Source: Phoronis australis (taxonomy: Eukaryota; Phoronida; Phoronidae). From it: a stretch of DNA of 64,000 nt. Below the pieces are notes generated by a model. It worked only from the letters and a program-made list of their open reading frames with translations. It was not told the origin of the DNA and ran no database searches. The stretch spans positions 1,851,048 to 1,915,047 of the forward strand of contig NMRA01000005.1 in assembly GCA_002633005.1 (NCBI GenBank), written 5' to 3'. This document shows, piece by piece, positions 13,001-21,674 of the stretch (the first letter of the stretch is position 1; each line of letters begins with the position of its first letter). Made by a program: the position numbers and the translations under genes.

Positions 13001-16000
13001 AATCAGTTGCAAGGGTAAAGTGTATGACAGAAGCCACTTCTACAAGCCATGGTAAACCACAGGCAGTTAAAACTGAAACTCGTTAACTTAAGTTTGAAAA
13101 TTCTGAGGATTTACAAAATCCAAATCATTTGTATACAACATAGTTAGCTTGGGTTTGAGGAATGGAATGTTGTAAGCACAGGAACATTTTAAATGAGGTT
13201 CGGAAAACGTGGTTGGACCATACCTTCAAAAGTATGTTGGGAATGACCAATGACAGAAAAATAGTAAAATTTTCCAGGTGATGTACCGTTCCACAAATAG
13301 GCTTGTGTGACATAAAGATACTTTGTCTTGTAAAATTTAACTGAAATTAGCGTTTTTGCATGAATGAAGTAAAAATAATGATTAAAAAGAGACGAAACAA
13401 GAGAAAACTGGAAATCAAATAAGAGTAAATTGAAACCAAAAAGAGGAAATCCTCTTAAAAGAGGAAAACTCTAAGCTCTGGTACCACTTAATCTCTTAAA
13501 TACGTGATTATGAGACATGACCTGATAAACATACAGCATTGTGCAATAATATGAAACTAAAGTGGTAACTGATATTTTTCAGAAAAATGTTACATAAAAA
13601 ATGAGAGCCTTACTTCCTTTTGGTTTTCTTCAAACTTTGCAAAGGAAATCAACAGCTGCTCATTCATGTTGTCTTCGCCAAAGAACTCGACGGCTCGTTC
13701 ATAAATACTGCGAGAACTGTTGATGTAGTTGTGCTTTTCTTCAAACTTGGCATATTTAATCCAGTTCTTTACTTCTGGATGGACGAGTACAAGTGAACAT
13801 AGTTAAGGAGTTCTAGTGCTTTGTGGTGACGGCATGAAGGTTATGAAAATAGGTACCCTGAACAAGAGAATTATGTCAATACAAGTCAAACACTAGCCAA
13901 AACTAGGATCAAGGAAATTGCAAATTCTAGAAAACTTGTGATTTGTCTGTCTGCACAGCACATTAAGGCCAATCCCTAATGTTCAGTCAGCTTGAATCCA
14001 TTCTCATGCTACACAGAAATGAATGTTTGTCTCCGAGTTAGCAGTTTCCAATTTGTAGATGGTTTCACCTTGCAAAGCAAAGTAGCATAGACTGATGACT
14101 GAGGATGATCGTTTGTCATTACGTATAGCAAAACTCAATGATTCTGTGAGCACTCTTCAGAGCCACAAAAACCTGGGATTTCCAAAACAGACACAGTAAG
14201 TTTACACCAGTTAAACGTGACAAAAATGACAGCAATGAGCCGGACATTCTGGAAAACCAGAAGTGTTGACTTACTGAGGAACTTGAATTCGTTCCACCAA
14301 CTCATATACATGTCCTAACACAATAGCTACACTAGCTGTGTGCAGGTATTGTGGAGGCACAATATATGACTTAAAGCTGCATTTGACCCTGTTTAGCTGG
14401 CTAAAAAAATGTAATTTATAACAGGCCTTTTACTATTTCTGTCGCAGGTATTGTCTTGAGTAGCTGATGGTTCTGATGTTCTTACTGGTAATGGAAATGA
14501 AATTGTATTACGATAAGGAATATTATGAGACCACGATTAACATTCCCAATTCAATTATTCTTTTTAGCCGGCTAAAAAGGGTGAAACGTAGTTTTAAACA
14601 TCTTCACATCATAGCAACATTTAACCACTTCAGAACAAAACTACTGCATACGCTAGCACAACATCAAGGATATATCGTTCATAGACGCTGCGAGCTCTGT
14701 CTAGTTCCTTGTAACGCAGTTCAAAGTTGATGTAAGAATGCCAAGCCTGTTCCTCCGGCTGCCACTCCATCCACCTCTCAAACACCTGGCGAGCACCTGT
14801 AACACACCACAGTATTATTAATACATTGTCAACACTGAACTACAGTCACGTTACCATGCAATTGTCTGCAAAGCTGTCTACTTTGAACCTCGTCTTCTTA
14901 CTATTGAATGTATTCCTGTAAATGAGCTTAGATAGGCTCATTTGTTTATATGTGATGCTGCGCCTATATTCAGAATAAATGCAACAAAAAAAAAAACAAA
15001 GTAGATTATGGAAGTGAAACATTACTTCTCCACTATAAATTCACGTGTATTTAATTTGCAATTAATTATGAAATGAAAAGAACGGCCAAAAAACACACGA
15101 TGAACATGCAGTTTATGAAATGCCCAAAAACATAGAATATCTGTCTGTAACTTAAGTGAATCTAAAGTGCATGTACCTGCATGGCAAACACATCGGATTT
15201 AGACACATGGACTTAAATACACAAATTCTTGGACATGAAAATACAACAAATGTTGATATGAAAGACGAACTCCAATTCACTACTTGCACGAATTCACCAT
15301 TATGCTTGAAAACAAGGTGCTGATACCAAACTACAAATGGTTCTGCATGTTTGGAACACGCGTGCTTTGATGTTTGGGTTGATGAAATTGATGCTAAAAC
15401 AAGGCATTTTGTCCTAACAGTAACACGCAACACTGTCTTTTTACAGCGCCACCAAAGTGCGCAGGTAGTGAATAGAGACACATTAATAAAAATTACCTTA
15501 CATTGCTAAGCAACTTTCCTGCTTCAGAACACAGAACCGACGCCAAACATCACTGGCTTTTCTTTCTAAGACAAGGTACATAACTCCACGTTAGAAGGCA
15601 AGCTATGACTGGGTTTGAGATCTCTAATCATAGTAAATTTATTTTTGCTAACACCACTTTACTTCATAATAGATATAACCATTACTACTGACCAGCAACA
15701 TTCTGTAACATCTCTTCCATATACGTGTATTTGTACCAGAACTGATTGGCCCTCGGAAGTATAGTCACTGCTCTGTCCCAAATGTTGCGTGCATGGTTCA
15801 CCTGCCGGTTCCTAAAATGTACAGTTTAAGTATGACATAACATACCACAAAATCTCCCACACCAGGCAGGTCCTGAAATTAAGGATTTTAAAATAACAAC
15901 AAACACAAACACTTTCCCCAATAATTTAAGTTACAAACTCCTAATAAGTAGTGTTAGTTCACTTTCTTTAACACAACCCTAAGCTTTATGATTTGTATAA

Positions 16001-19000
16001 AACATGAGAACCAGCTGAAATGCATATCACGACTTGTCCTGAAAATTTCACGATTGAAAAGATATCGCAGACATATTTTACAAATAGAAGGAAATCATGT
16101 CTCACAATAATACTAAAGGAATATCTCAGTCACCAAATGAGGACATACCAACTAATCAAATAACATTGACAATAACACAACATATGAATAAATACATGTT
16201 AATCAAATCACTAATTTAGACGCATTACTTACTTCATTTCCATTTCAGCATACTTCAACCAGACTGTAATGTTGCGATGGTCCACATCCAGGGCTCTCTC
16301 ATACACTGACCGTGCCCTGTGAAGAGAAACACGTAAGGTTAAGAACTACAAAGCCTTTCTCAAGTGGAAGGTGCCTGCACTATGAATCACATTACAACAC
16401 AGTGAAAATATTCAAAACATTGAAACAAATAATTGCAGTATATTTTATGACCAAACTGAAATAACGTTGAAGAAGCAGAAACATGTAAAAGCAAGAAGCC
16501 ATCATTACCTCTGTATTTCTTTCTGACTCTCTTCCCATTGAGCATACTTGATCCAGTTGGTCATTACAGACCTGCTCTTGCGGATATCATCTTCAAATCC
16601 CTTTAAAGACACAGTCATCTTTGTATCAGTCAAACAACAGCCACATTACAACAGTATTTAAATGAATCAAATATAAAACTTGAAACAGAAGCCATCATGT
16701 CACAACGCAGAAAGCACTTAACAAAAGCATTGTATAGCCTGTCATCTATGAAACACGGGCAAACAACAACCATCTCTGCATGGCTTGGATAACAACATGT
16801 TAACATTGAAAGAAGACCGAGCTGAATTAGTGTCCATAAAAAGTAATATCTTGTAGCCAATTCATCACACATCCACTACTGTTCTATAAGTCTGTAACAA
16901 AGGAAAAGTTGCATGAAGCACTAGTTCAAACAAATTCAGTAGATTGTTAAACTTTAAATCAAATTGAAATGAATGTGGCAGAGTTTGGGATTTTAATACG
17001 GCAAAGTGGTGTACGACATTATACTACCACAATACAAATGATCCATCACTCAGTAGACAGAGCTGGTTCCCTAGAAAACCAATCACTACACATTCAGCAC
17101 TGACTGATCAACAAGATGGCATTCAAAAATACACTGAGCTCTATGACAGGTCACAAAGCATAAAGTCAATGCTCTAGGTATCTATTAGGTCATGAACTGC
17201 ATCATGTTGACGTATCTTTTCAAGTCTAAGTGAGACACCCCATGTAATGTGCTGACGTACCTTGCGCTTGCGCAGCCTGTAGGCCTTGAGTTCCTCCTCA
17301 TCGGTGATCTTCTGCTGAGGTGGCTTCTCCATCAACTCCAGCTCCCTCTCCTTAGCCTCTCGCAGCAACTGCTCTGCAGTGATCTGGATTGGAGCTGGCA
17401 TTTTGTTCTTTACCTGTAAACACAATTAAACAAAATTTGACATTTCACATTACTATTGTGGTCATAACTCAGTTTTGGGGGCACCATTCTGCCTATGAAA
17501 AATATTTAAAAATCATGTGCAATACCTTTCATCAGACCCCAAAGAATGCCCTCAAAATTAGTTTTGGTCCCTTGAGGCACTACCAACAAAGGGTGGTGAA
17601 TGGAAATTGGTGGTGAAGCCGAAGGGGGGGGATGATACAATTGTTTTTTCAAATGTGAAGCATACGGGCACCGCTAGTAGGTGCTTCATACGCCAGAAGC
17701 TTTTCGTTGAATTATGCCTCACACTGATTAAAACATCAGTGTCATGTTGTTATGAATACCTTTTGCGCATAGAGGGACACCTTAGGAGGCCGTCGATGTA
17801 TTTAAGTCCTTCCAACTCGAGCAAATACTTCCTTTATCAAACTTTTTCTTCAAGCAGTCCCTCATTCAGTTCCCAAAATTGGTAGCTTGCCATTTTTACA
17901 CTGCGCACTATATAATACTACAGGGTATGACACTCGGGACTACAGTCAAGTGACCTAATTATCAGACGTTTTGGCACTCTTTACATTATATTTAATTGAA
18001 AATACTTCGGATTGTTGTTTTCTTTGCTGAAATAAAGACTTACCTTTATGGAATTGTTCTGTTACTATATCTTGTCACTGAAAGCCACATTTATGTTCTG
18101 ACTGATCTTTAAAAAGTACAACTAGCAAACCTTCGGAGAACCTAAATATCGGACACCACATTTCCCCATACGCCACTCAGCGGAAAACTGACTAACCAAG
18201 TAATGGCCGCGGGCATCTTGTAGCCAAATTTCAGCTCGAGTGTTTGACATATATGCTGCTAAAACACAGCTCAATTCGCAGAACAATAATCCATAACATG
18301 AAATCTGATGACAGCACCAAGTCATTCTGATGAATCAGTGCAGACGACTAAAGTAAAGCACGTGCAAACTCAGTGAAGTTTTTAGTATCTCCTTGCTTTC
18401 TTGATATGACACAGGCACGTGCGCGGCCGGGTTGTGACTTAAGTTTAAAGACAAATGATAAAATGAAACTGTGACATATTGTCAGTTCAATGAGGTGATT
18501 TCATTGTGTAAAAAGATTTTGTTTTCAACTTTTATAACCGATTTATGCGATCGTCCATTATTGGCCGACTGGAGGGTCTAAAATGCACTGTCTCTCTCTC
18601 GGTGAAATCAAAATGAGGCAATGCTACAAAAAATGAGACAGTGTCGAACATTGAATGCATTATATCGGAACAAAAATTTGTGTCATTTATTTCTCAGATT
18701 TTACTTCAAGTAAGACTTTATGTAATGTCCGATATTTAGGGTCTGTACGATAATTAGGTACACAATGTGTAGAAATTCACAGGTGCTTCACTTCAGCCGT
18801 CCATAACAAACACAAAACTCAATAAATTTACAAAAAACAGAGGTTCAACAAACCATGAGGAATTGTTCTTTCTCCCAATACCATTTACAGTGTCTTGCGT
18901 CACCCAGTTCGCAAAAAATTCGGGGTCAAAGCACAAAAATCTTCCCAAAAGCCCGTTCGGAGCAACTCCCATGTTAATTGAAGGCCAAGGACGATACGGA

Positions 19001-19575
19001 ATTTTCCAATGAGCTACCAATGAACGGCAATTGCCGATTTTTCACGATTTTGTAACTCCGTGACAAATCGGCAATTGCCGTTCATCCGTAACTCATCGGA
19101 AAATTCCGTATCGTCCTTGGCCTTCCATTAACATGGGAGTTGCTCCGAACGGGCTTTTTGGGAAGATTTTTGTGCTTTGACCGCGAATTTCTTGCGAACT
19201 GGGTGACGTGCGCAGCCGCAGGACACCGTAAATGGTCATTGGGAGAAAGAACAATTCCTCATGGTTTGTTGAACCACTGCTTTTTGTAAATTTATTGAGT
19301 TTTGTGATTTCTATGGACAGCTATAGTGAAGCACCCGTGGAATTTCTAGTCCAGAGTGTCATACCTTGTACTATTACATAGTGTATTGGGGACAATCAGA
19401 AGCTGAGGATGCCTGTGATCGAGAACAGATAAACTCAAAGCCAAGCGCCTGTGGTTCTCAAGCCCAGGGCAAATTACAAGAGAGTGAAGAACCAATAATT
19501 AACGAAATTGTACAGCACCTTAGCAACTTTAGGGATAGTCTTCCGCTTCCCGTCAGCAGGCGGATCGTCCATCAT
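5716..19575 (-). CDS. CRNKL1: Crooked neck-like protein 1 (spliceosome HAT-repeat protein), complete gene
   Basis: Ortholog of human CRNKL1, fly crooked neck and yeast Clf1, a scaffold of the Prp19/NTC-related part of the activated spliceosome in the nucleus. Coding exons in transcript order: 19519-19575, 17261-17413, 16509-16600, 16233-16316, 15693-15811, 14674-14796, 13614-13792, 12765-12926, 12049-12177, 10624-10836, 9946-10092, 8991-9185, 6854-7009, 6365-6457, 5716-5865. They total 2,052 bases, giving 683 residues plus TGA with all phases closing, close to the ~687-residue human short isoform. The protein is almost entirely HAT (half-TPR) helical repeats. The first exon reads [19 protein letters not shown] and joins VKNK, matching the family's conserved PKVAKVKNK start. 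An in-frame stop lies about 99 bases upstream and no earlier in-frame ATG follows it. The exon 1 donor (AAG|GTGCTG) is weak. Intron 6 is U12-type. Confidence 0.97.
7695..8030 (-). pseudogene. Orphan ORF or gene remnant inside CRNKL1 intron 12
   Basis: An open frame of about 110 codons on the minus strand, with balanced codon use and varied composition ([40 protein letters not shown]) ending [15 protein letters not shown] then stop. No convincing in-frame ATG starts it. The preceding stretch reads better in a neighbouring frame ([17 protein letters not shown]), hinting at a frameshifted remnant, or a 3' exon with an acceptor at the ACAG near 7995. It is not part of CRNKL1, whose exons 12 and 13 flank it and join in phase without it. 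I do not recognise the family. Confidence 0.3.
8867..8990. repeat. 55-bp tandem duplication reaching the CRNKL1 exon 12 donor
   Basis: Two near-identical 55-bp copies (GTGCTTGCCTT...AAGGTCAAGATATTGCACC) start near 8871 and 8926. A third partial start (TCAATGTGACC) runs into the donor of exon 12 at 8990. The intron begins GTAAGGTCACATTGAAAGG, so the 5' end of the intron is made of this repeat. Confidence 0.8.
8991..13792 (-). CDS. CRNKL1: CRNKL1 exons 7-12 (residues 210-551, central HAT repeats)
   Basis: Exon 7 (13614-13792) continues with [20 protein letters not shown] and [16 protein letters not shown]. Exon 8 (12765-12926) has [13 protein letters not shown] and [20 protein letters not shown]. 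Exon 9 (12049-12177) has [16 protein letters not shown] and ERAIANVPP. Exon 10 (10624-10836) has [20 protein letters not shown] and [18 protein letters not shown]. Exon 11 (9946-10092) has [20 protein letters not shown]. Exon 12 (8991-9185) has [18 protein letters not shown] and [11 protein letters not shown]. Every exon starts and ends at a good splice site, and the phase-0 introns between exons 7 and 12 match whole-codon exon lengths. This is the most conserved part and fixes the assignment beyond doubt. Confidence 0.97.
10908..11139 (+). mobile_element. MITE family 1, copy b (CRNKL1 intron 9)
   Basis: Shares with the other family members the block CAGACAATGTTTTGAGAATT then TGTGGGCATTCACAACAATG, and an end resembling AAAATTGACGAGACTTTACC, the degraded inverted repeat. 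No open frame. It lies in the intron between CRNKL1 exons 9 and 10. Confidence 0.6.
13793..14673 (-). other. CRNKL1: U12-type AT-AC intron (CRNKL1 intron 6)
   Basis: Read on the minus strand, exon 6 ends GAACGAT and the intron begins ATATCCTTG, the minor-spliceosome AT-AC donor (consensus ATATCCTTT). Near the other end is TCCTTAACT (plus 13801-13809), an almost perfect U12 branch site (TTCCTTAAC), with its adenosine about 10 nt from the terminal AC at 13793-13794. Joining GA T|TT GTA CTC GTC CAT gives RFVLVHP, matching the conserved family sequence. No GT-AG pair gives that product. The 881-bp intron contains a MITE at 14371-14598. Confidence 0.93.
14371..14598. mobile_element. MITE family 2, copy a (inside the U12 intron)
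   Basis: About 228 bp bounded by long imperfect inverted repeats: left TTAAAGCTGCATTTGACCCT followed by GTTTAGCTGGCTAAAAA; right TTTTTAGCCGGCTAAAAAGG followed by GTGAAACGTAGTTTTAAA. Related copies are at 51030-51350, 54361-54557 and, more eroded, about 37430-37550. Non-coding. Its right end is 76 bases from the U12 donor of CRNKL1 intron 6. Confidence 0.75.
14674..19575 (-). CDS. CRNKL1: CRNKL1 exons 1-6 (residues 1-209, N-terminus and first HAT repeats)
   Basis: Exon 1 (19519-19575) gives the basic PKVAK start. Exon 2 (17261-17413) gives the conserved [17 protein letters not shown] segment and [10 protein letters not shown]. Exon 3 (16509-16600) begins the HAT repeats with [17 protein letters not shown]. 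Exon 4 (16233-16316) has [15 protein letters not shown], exon 5 (15693-15811) has [15 protein letters not shown] and [12 protein letters not shown], and exon 6 (14674-14796) has [20 protein letters not shown]. Paired Trp/Tyr and Ala/Arg positions fit the HAT consensus. Exon 6 ends in mid-codon (T|TT) at the U12 donor. Introns 2-5 show only simple AT-rich sequence apart from the elements listed separately. Confidence 0.96.
17918..19371. mobile_element. 1.45-kb TIR element in CRNKL1 intron 1
   Basis: The ends are inverted repeats of about 25 bp, left CTACAGGGTATGACACTC (17918 on) and right reverse complement GTACAAGGTATGACACTC, both continuing with a GGACTA-type hexamer. TA dinucleotides flank each end (17916-17917 and 19372-19373), as for Tc1/mariner-type insertions. 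No transposase frame is visible, so it is non-autonomous or decayed. Its right half is a large foldback (18770-19348). It lies wholly between CRNKL1 exons 1 and 2 and ends 148 bases from the exon 1 donor. Confidence 0.65.
18770..19348. repeat. 579-bp near-perfect inverted repeat (foldback)
   Basis: Two arms of roughly 275-290 bp pair almost base for base from TAGAAATTC (18770) to its complement ending 19348, around a centre near 19049. The turn lies between TTCACG and CGTGA. Arms differ by scattered substitutions and one roughly 9-nt indel (GCTGCGCAC, right arm only). The palindromic CGGCAATTGCCG occurs in each arm. Transcribed from CRNKL1 intron 1 it would give a hairpin of over 250 bp. Confidence 0.92.
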
Positions 19576-19860
19576 CTTGAAGGTTTTGATGGAACAACTC
19601 GCTAAGTATGAATATTCTCGGCAAACGTCGTCTTCAAAGATGGAGACCCAACAAGCGGCACCAAAGAACCTTTAAGTAAAAATATTTACTCTTGATAATC
19701 ATGTAGAATAATATCTTGTATATATTTTTAAAAATTAAAAAATGTATGATTTTTGTATTTAAAATATTAATATATATACATATTTAAATAATAATATATG
19801 TACTAACGTTTTATGGGTACGTCATGTGCTATAGAGCATCCGTTGCTAGGAAAGATTATG
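19519..19860. promoter_or_regulatory. Candidate bidirectional CRNKL1/CFAP61 promoter
   Basis: CRNKL1's start codon is at 19575 on minus. Between it and the CFAP61 side are a TACGTCA (CRE-like, 19819-19825) and GTTGCTAGGAAAG (from 19842), which matches one half of the RFX X-box (GTTGCC...) and partly the other. RFX factors drive ciliary genes, so an X-box suits CFAP61. A very AT-rich stretch (19680-19800) separates the two sides. Start sites are inferred; a first untranslated CFAP61 exon ending AACAAG|GTTTGT near 19941 is possible. Confidence 0.35.
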
Positions 19861-20044
19861 AACGAGCGCGAGTGAATCAAGAAAAGTTTTCTCCACAGAT
19901 AGCAGTTCTGGTTGACTTTAAAATAGAATAAAACACAACAAGGTTTGTTAATTGTACCACTTTTATCTATTCAAATGTAATTTATTTCCCAGAACAGCGA
20001 AACAGGTTGCTTTCAACTATGCAAAAAGTGCCTCTGTTTACCTC

Positions 20045-20196
20045 TGTTGTAGATGTGCTTCCGGTGAATTATATGAGCCTCTGTTAGCTACTCGCTAACG
20101 GGCAATTGCCTATTAGCTGAATGGTTAGCACGCTTGCCGGTTTTATGGGGGTCGCGGGTTCGATCCCCGAGTCGGGTGTTCTCGGCTATTACTACA
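20045..20196 (+). repeat. 5' LTR of the TRIM
   Basis: 152 bp with TGT...ACA ends. It includes TAGCTGAATGG (20114-20124, A-box match) and GGTTCGATCCC (20157-20167, B-box match). It differs from the 3' LTR by T/A (CTGTTAGC against CTGTAAGC) and T/C (GGGTGTTC against GGGCGTTC), which implies a recent insertion. Confidence 0.88.
20107..20177 (+). other. tRNA-like pol III promoter in the 5' LTR
   Basis: Fits a tRNA frame: A box TAGCTGAATGG at 20114, D-stem GCT/AGC closed, B box GGTTCGATCCC at 20157, spacing 43 as in a tRNA. The acceptor and anticodon stems pair poorly, so a functional tRNA is unlikely. It is best described as tRNA-derived with an intact internal promoter. Confidence 0.75.
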
Positions 20197-20438
20197 AATG
20201 GCGTAGTCGTCAAACGGATGATCTACCGATGAAGCACTGCCAACTACTGAACTAGTACCCACGGACTTCGGGACAGCGCGCGTGGAAGGTTCCAAGAGTC
20301 AAGGACCTGTATGAGAGACGACCTTGTGTTCACCTGTGTTGTGGTGGTAAAGGTACCAAGGGACGTTGATGACCTGTATGCGAGACATCCTGGTGTTCAC
20401 CTTCCTGTCGCGTGCACGTTCCGTAGGAAAGGGGGGAA

Positions 20439-20590
20439 TGTTGTAGATGTGCTTCCGGTGAATTATATGAGCCTCTGTAAGCTACTCGCTAACGGGCAAT
20501 TGCCTATTAGCTGAATGGTTAGCACGCTTGCCGGTTTTATGGGGGTCGCGGGTTCGATCCCCGAGTCGGGCGTTCTCGGCTATTACTACA
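20439..20590 (+). repeat. 3' LTR of the TRIM
   Basis: The same 152 bp as the 5' LTR, with A box at 20508-20518 and B box at 20551-20561. It is preceded directly by the polypurine tract and followed by the CCTC target-site copy. Confidence 0.88.
20501..20571 (+). other. tRNA-like pol III promoter in the 3' LTR
   Basis: Second copy of the A-box/B-box unit, identical in both boxes to the first. If active it would direct transcription rightward into the CFAP61 upstream region. Confidence 0.75.
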
Positions 20591-20594
20591 CCTC

Positions 20595-21674
20595 ATTGCC
20601 TGGCTCAACACATGTCAAATTAGTTTCATTCTCAATCAACATAAATACAGCAATGGAATTAACCAGTCTTGTGAGATACTGGCTACATCAGTCAACTGGC
20701 CAACTTGTTCTTCTTTTATCTGGCCTAGCAAGTTGGGTTCAATGGAAGAACGCCGCAACAGGATTTTTCTTGCTCAAAGCAGCAATGAATTCTCCTTTGG
20801 CAGTCAAAAAATAACTTTTCACTTAGGCCAGTTTCTGGTATAAATTGATCTGAAATTGTTCCTTACCAGGGTTTTCTACAGATAAGCCCACCCGATAAAA
20901 CACCCATGGCTGTTTATTTGGAAAATTATGGCAAATAAATGCCCATAGGCATTTGTTTGGTTCTACAACTTCTGGTGTCAAGCGTCCAGATAGTGGGGTG
21001 TCTATTCAGAAAATTTCCTCTTAAAGGTCCTCACCCAGTTAATTTTTTGTCACAAATTCAGTTTTATGAAACATTTATCGTTTAGGAAATGAGCAAGGTG
21101 TTGGCGAACTATGCTTTTATTAACATAAAATTTGAAAACACAGTTTTAAGTAAGAAGTGTCATTTAGTAAAACTATGACTTTTCGCTTACACACCCCTCC
21201 TTTTCCGAATAAATGCCCGGGTGTTTATTTGGTATTACTAAAACACCTGAAAATTTTCATTTTCCCAATACACGCCCATGTGCTTATCTACAGAAAATTT
21301 CAGTAGCCAGATGAAATGTGGCTTTCGAAGAACTGACAGTTCAGTAATGCTTGACGCCACGACACGCTGTGGCAAGCCAACGGATCAAACCTGATACCAA
21401 GCAACAATGAACTGTCAGCTCTTTCCAAGCCCAGAAAACTTTTCTAAGAATAACTTAGTACCTAATTTATGCTGGTAAGTAGTCTAAACCAAAATTTTTT
21501 TGACACAAGACTAGCATTTATATCCACTTGATTCTTTTTTCAAAAACTGTGCTAATAGTTTGCAAGTATTTGATGGTGGCTGAAGGCTTGTTTGTGTGTT
21601 CATTGTGATGAAAACGTAATTTTAAAGATGGATTTATTTTGAATCGAGTTTAATTCCAAAGAACTGATTTCAGA
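20595..21674. other. CFAP61 upstream region after the TRIM
   Basis: No coding exon seen. The stretch 20880-21300 contains degraded repeat-like sequence (GATAAGCCCACCC, AATAAACACCC and similar, in both orientations). An AG acceptor (ATTTCAG) sits immediately before the CFAP61 start codon context, so part of this is probably an intron in the 5'UTR. Confidence 0.4.

Larger units (their letters stand above)
20041..20594 (+). mobile_element. TRIM-type LTR retroelement with tRNA-like LTRs
   Basis: The complete 546-bp element spans 20045-20590. The 5' LTR is 20045-20196 and the 3' LTR 20439-20590, each 152 bp, starting TGTTGTAG and ending CTACTACA, with 2 mismatches and no indel. CCTC flanks both sides (20041-20044, 20591-20594) as target duplication. 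Two bases after the 5' LTR comes TGGCGTAGTCG, a primer-binding-site start (TGG pairs with tRNA CCA). Just before the 3' LTR is AGGAAAGGGGGGAA, a polypurine tract. The 242-bp interior has no useful ORF and contains an imperfect ~36-bp direct repeat (GACCTGTATG.GAGAC). Each LTR carries pol III A and B boxes. It lacks gag/pol and would depend on another LTR element. Confidence 0.88.

Noticed and set aside
18042-18130. Strong GTAAGT donor as a CRNKL1 untranslated exon
   Set aside because: Upstream frame has stops and no ATG, and it falls within the transposable element in intron 1. Alternative first exons cannot be excluded but are not needed.
18122-18325. Minus-strand ORF ending GSPKVC considered as CRNKL1 exon 1
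   Set aside because: Lies inside the TIR element, has a poor donor and does not give the PKVAK-VKNK join; the true exon is at 19519-19575.
19366-19605. 79-codon plus-strand ORF upstream of CFAP61
   Set aside because: It is the antisense shadow of CRNKL1 exon 1; the minus strand reads [19 protein letters not shown] followed by a phase-0 donor, matching the family start.
20107-20177. Functional tRNA gene
   Set aside because: A and B boxes are intact but acceptor and anticodon stems do not pair, and an identical unit sits in the other LTR.
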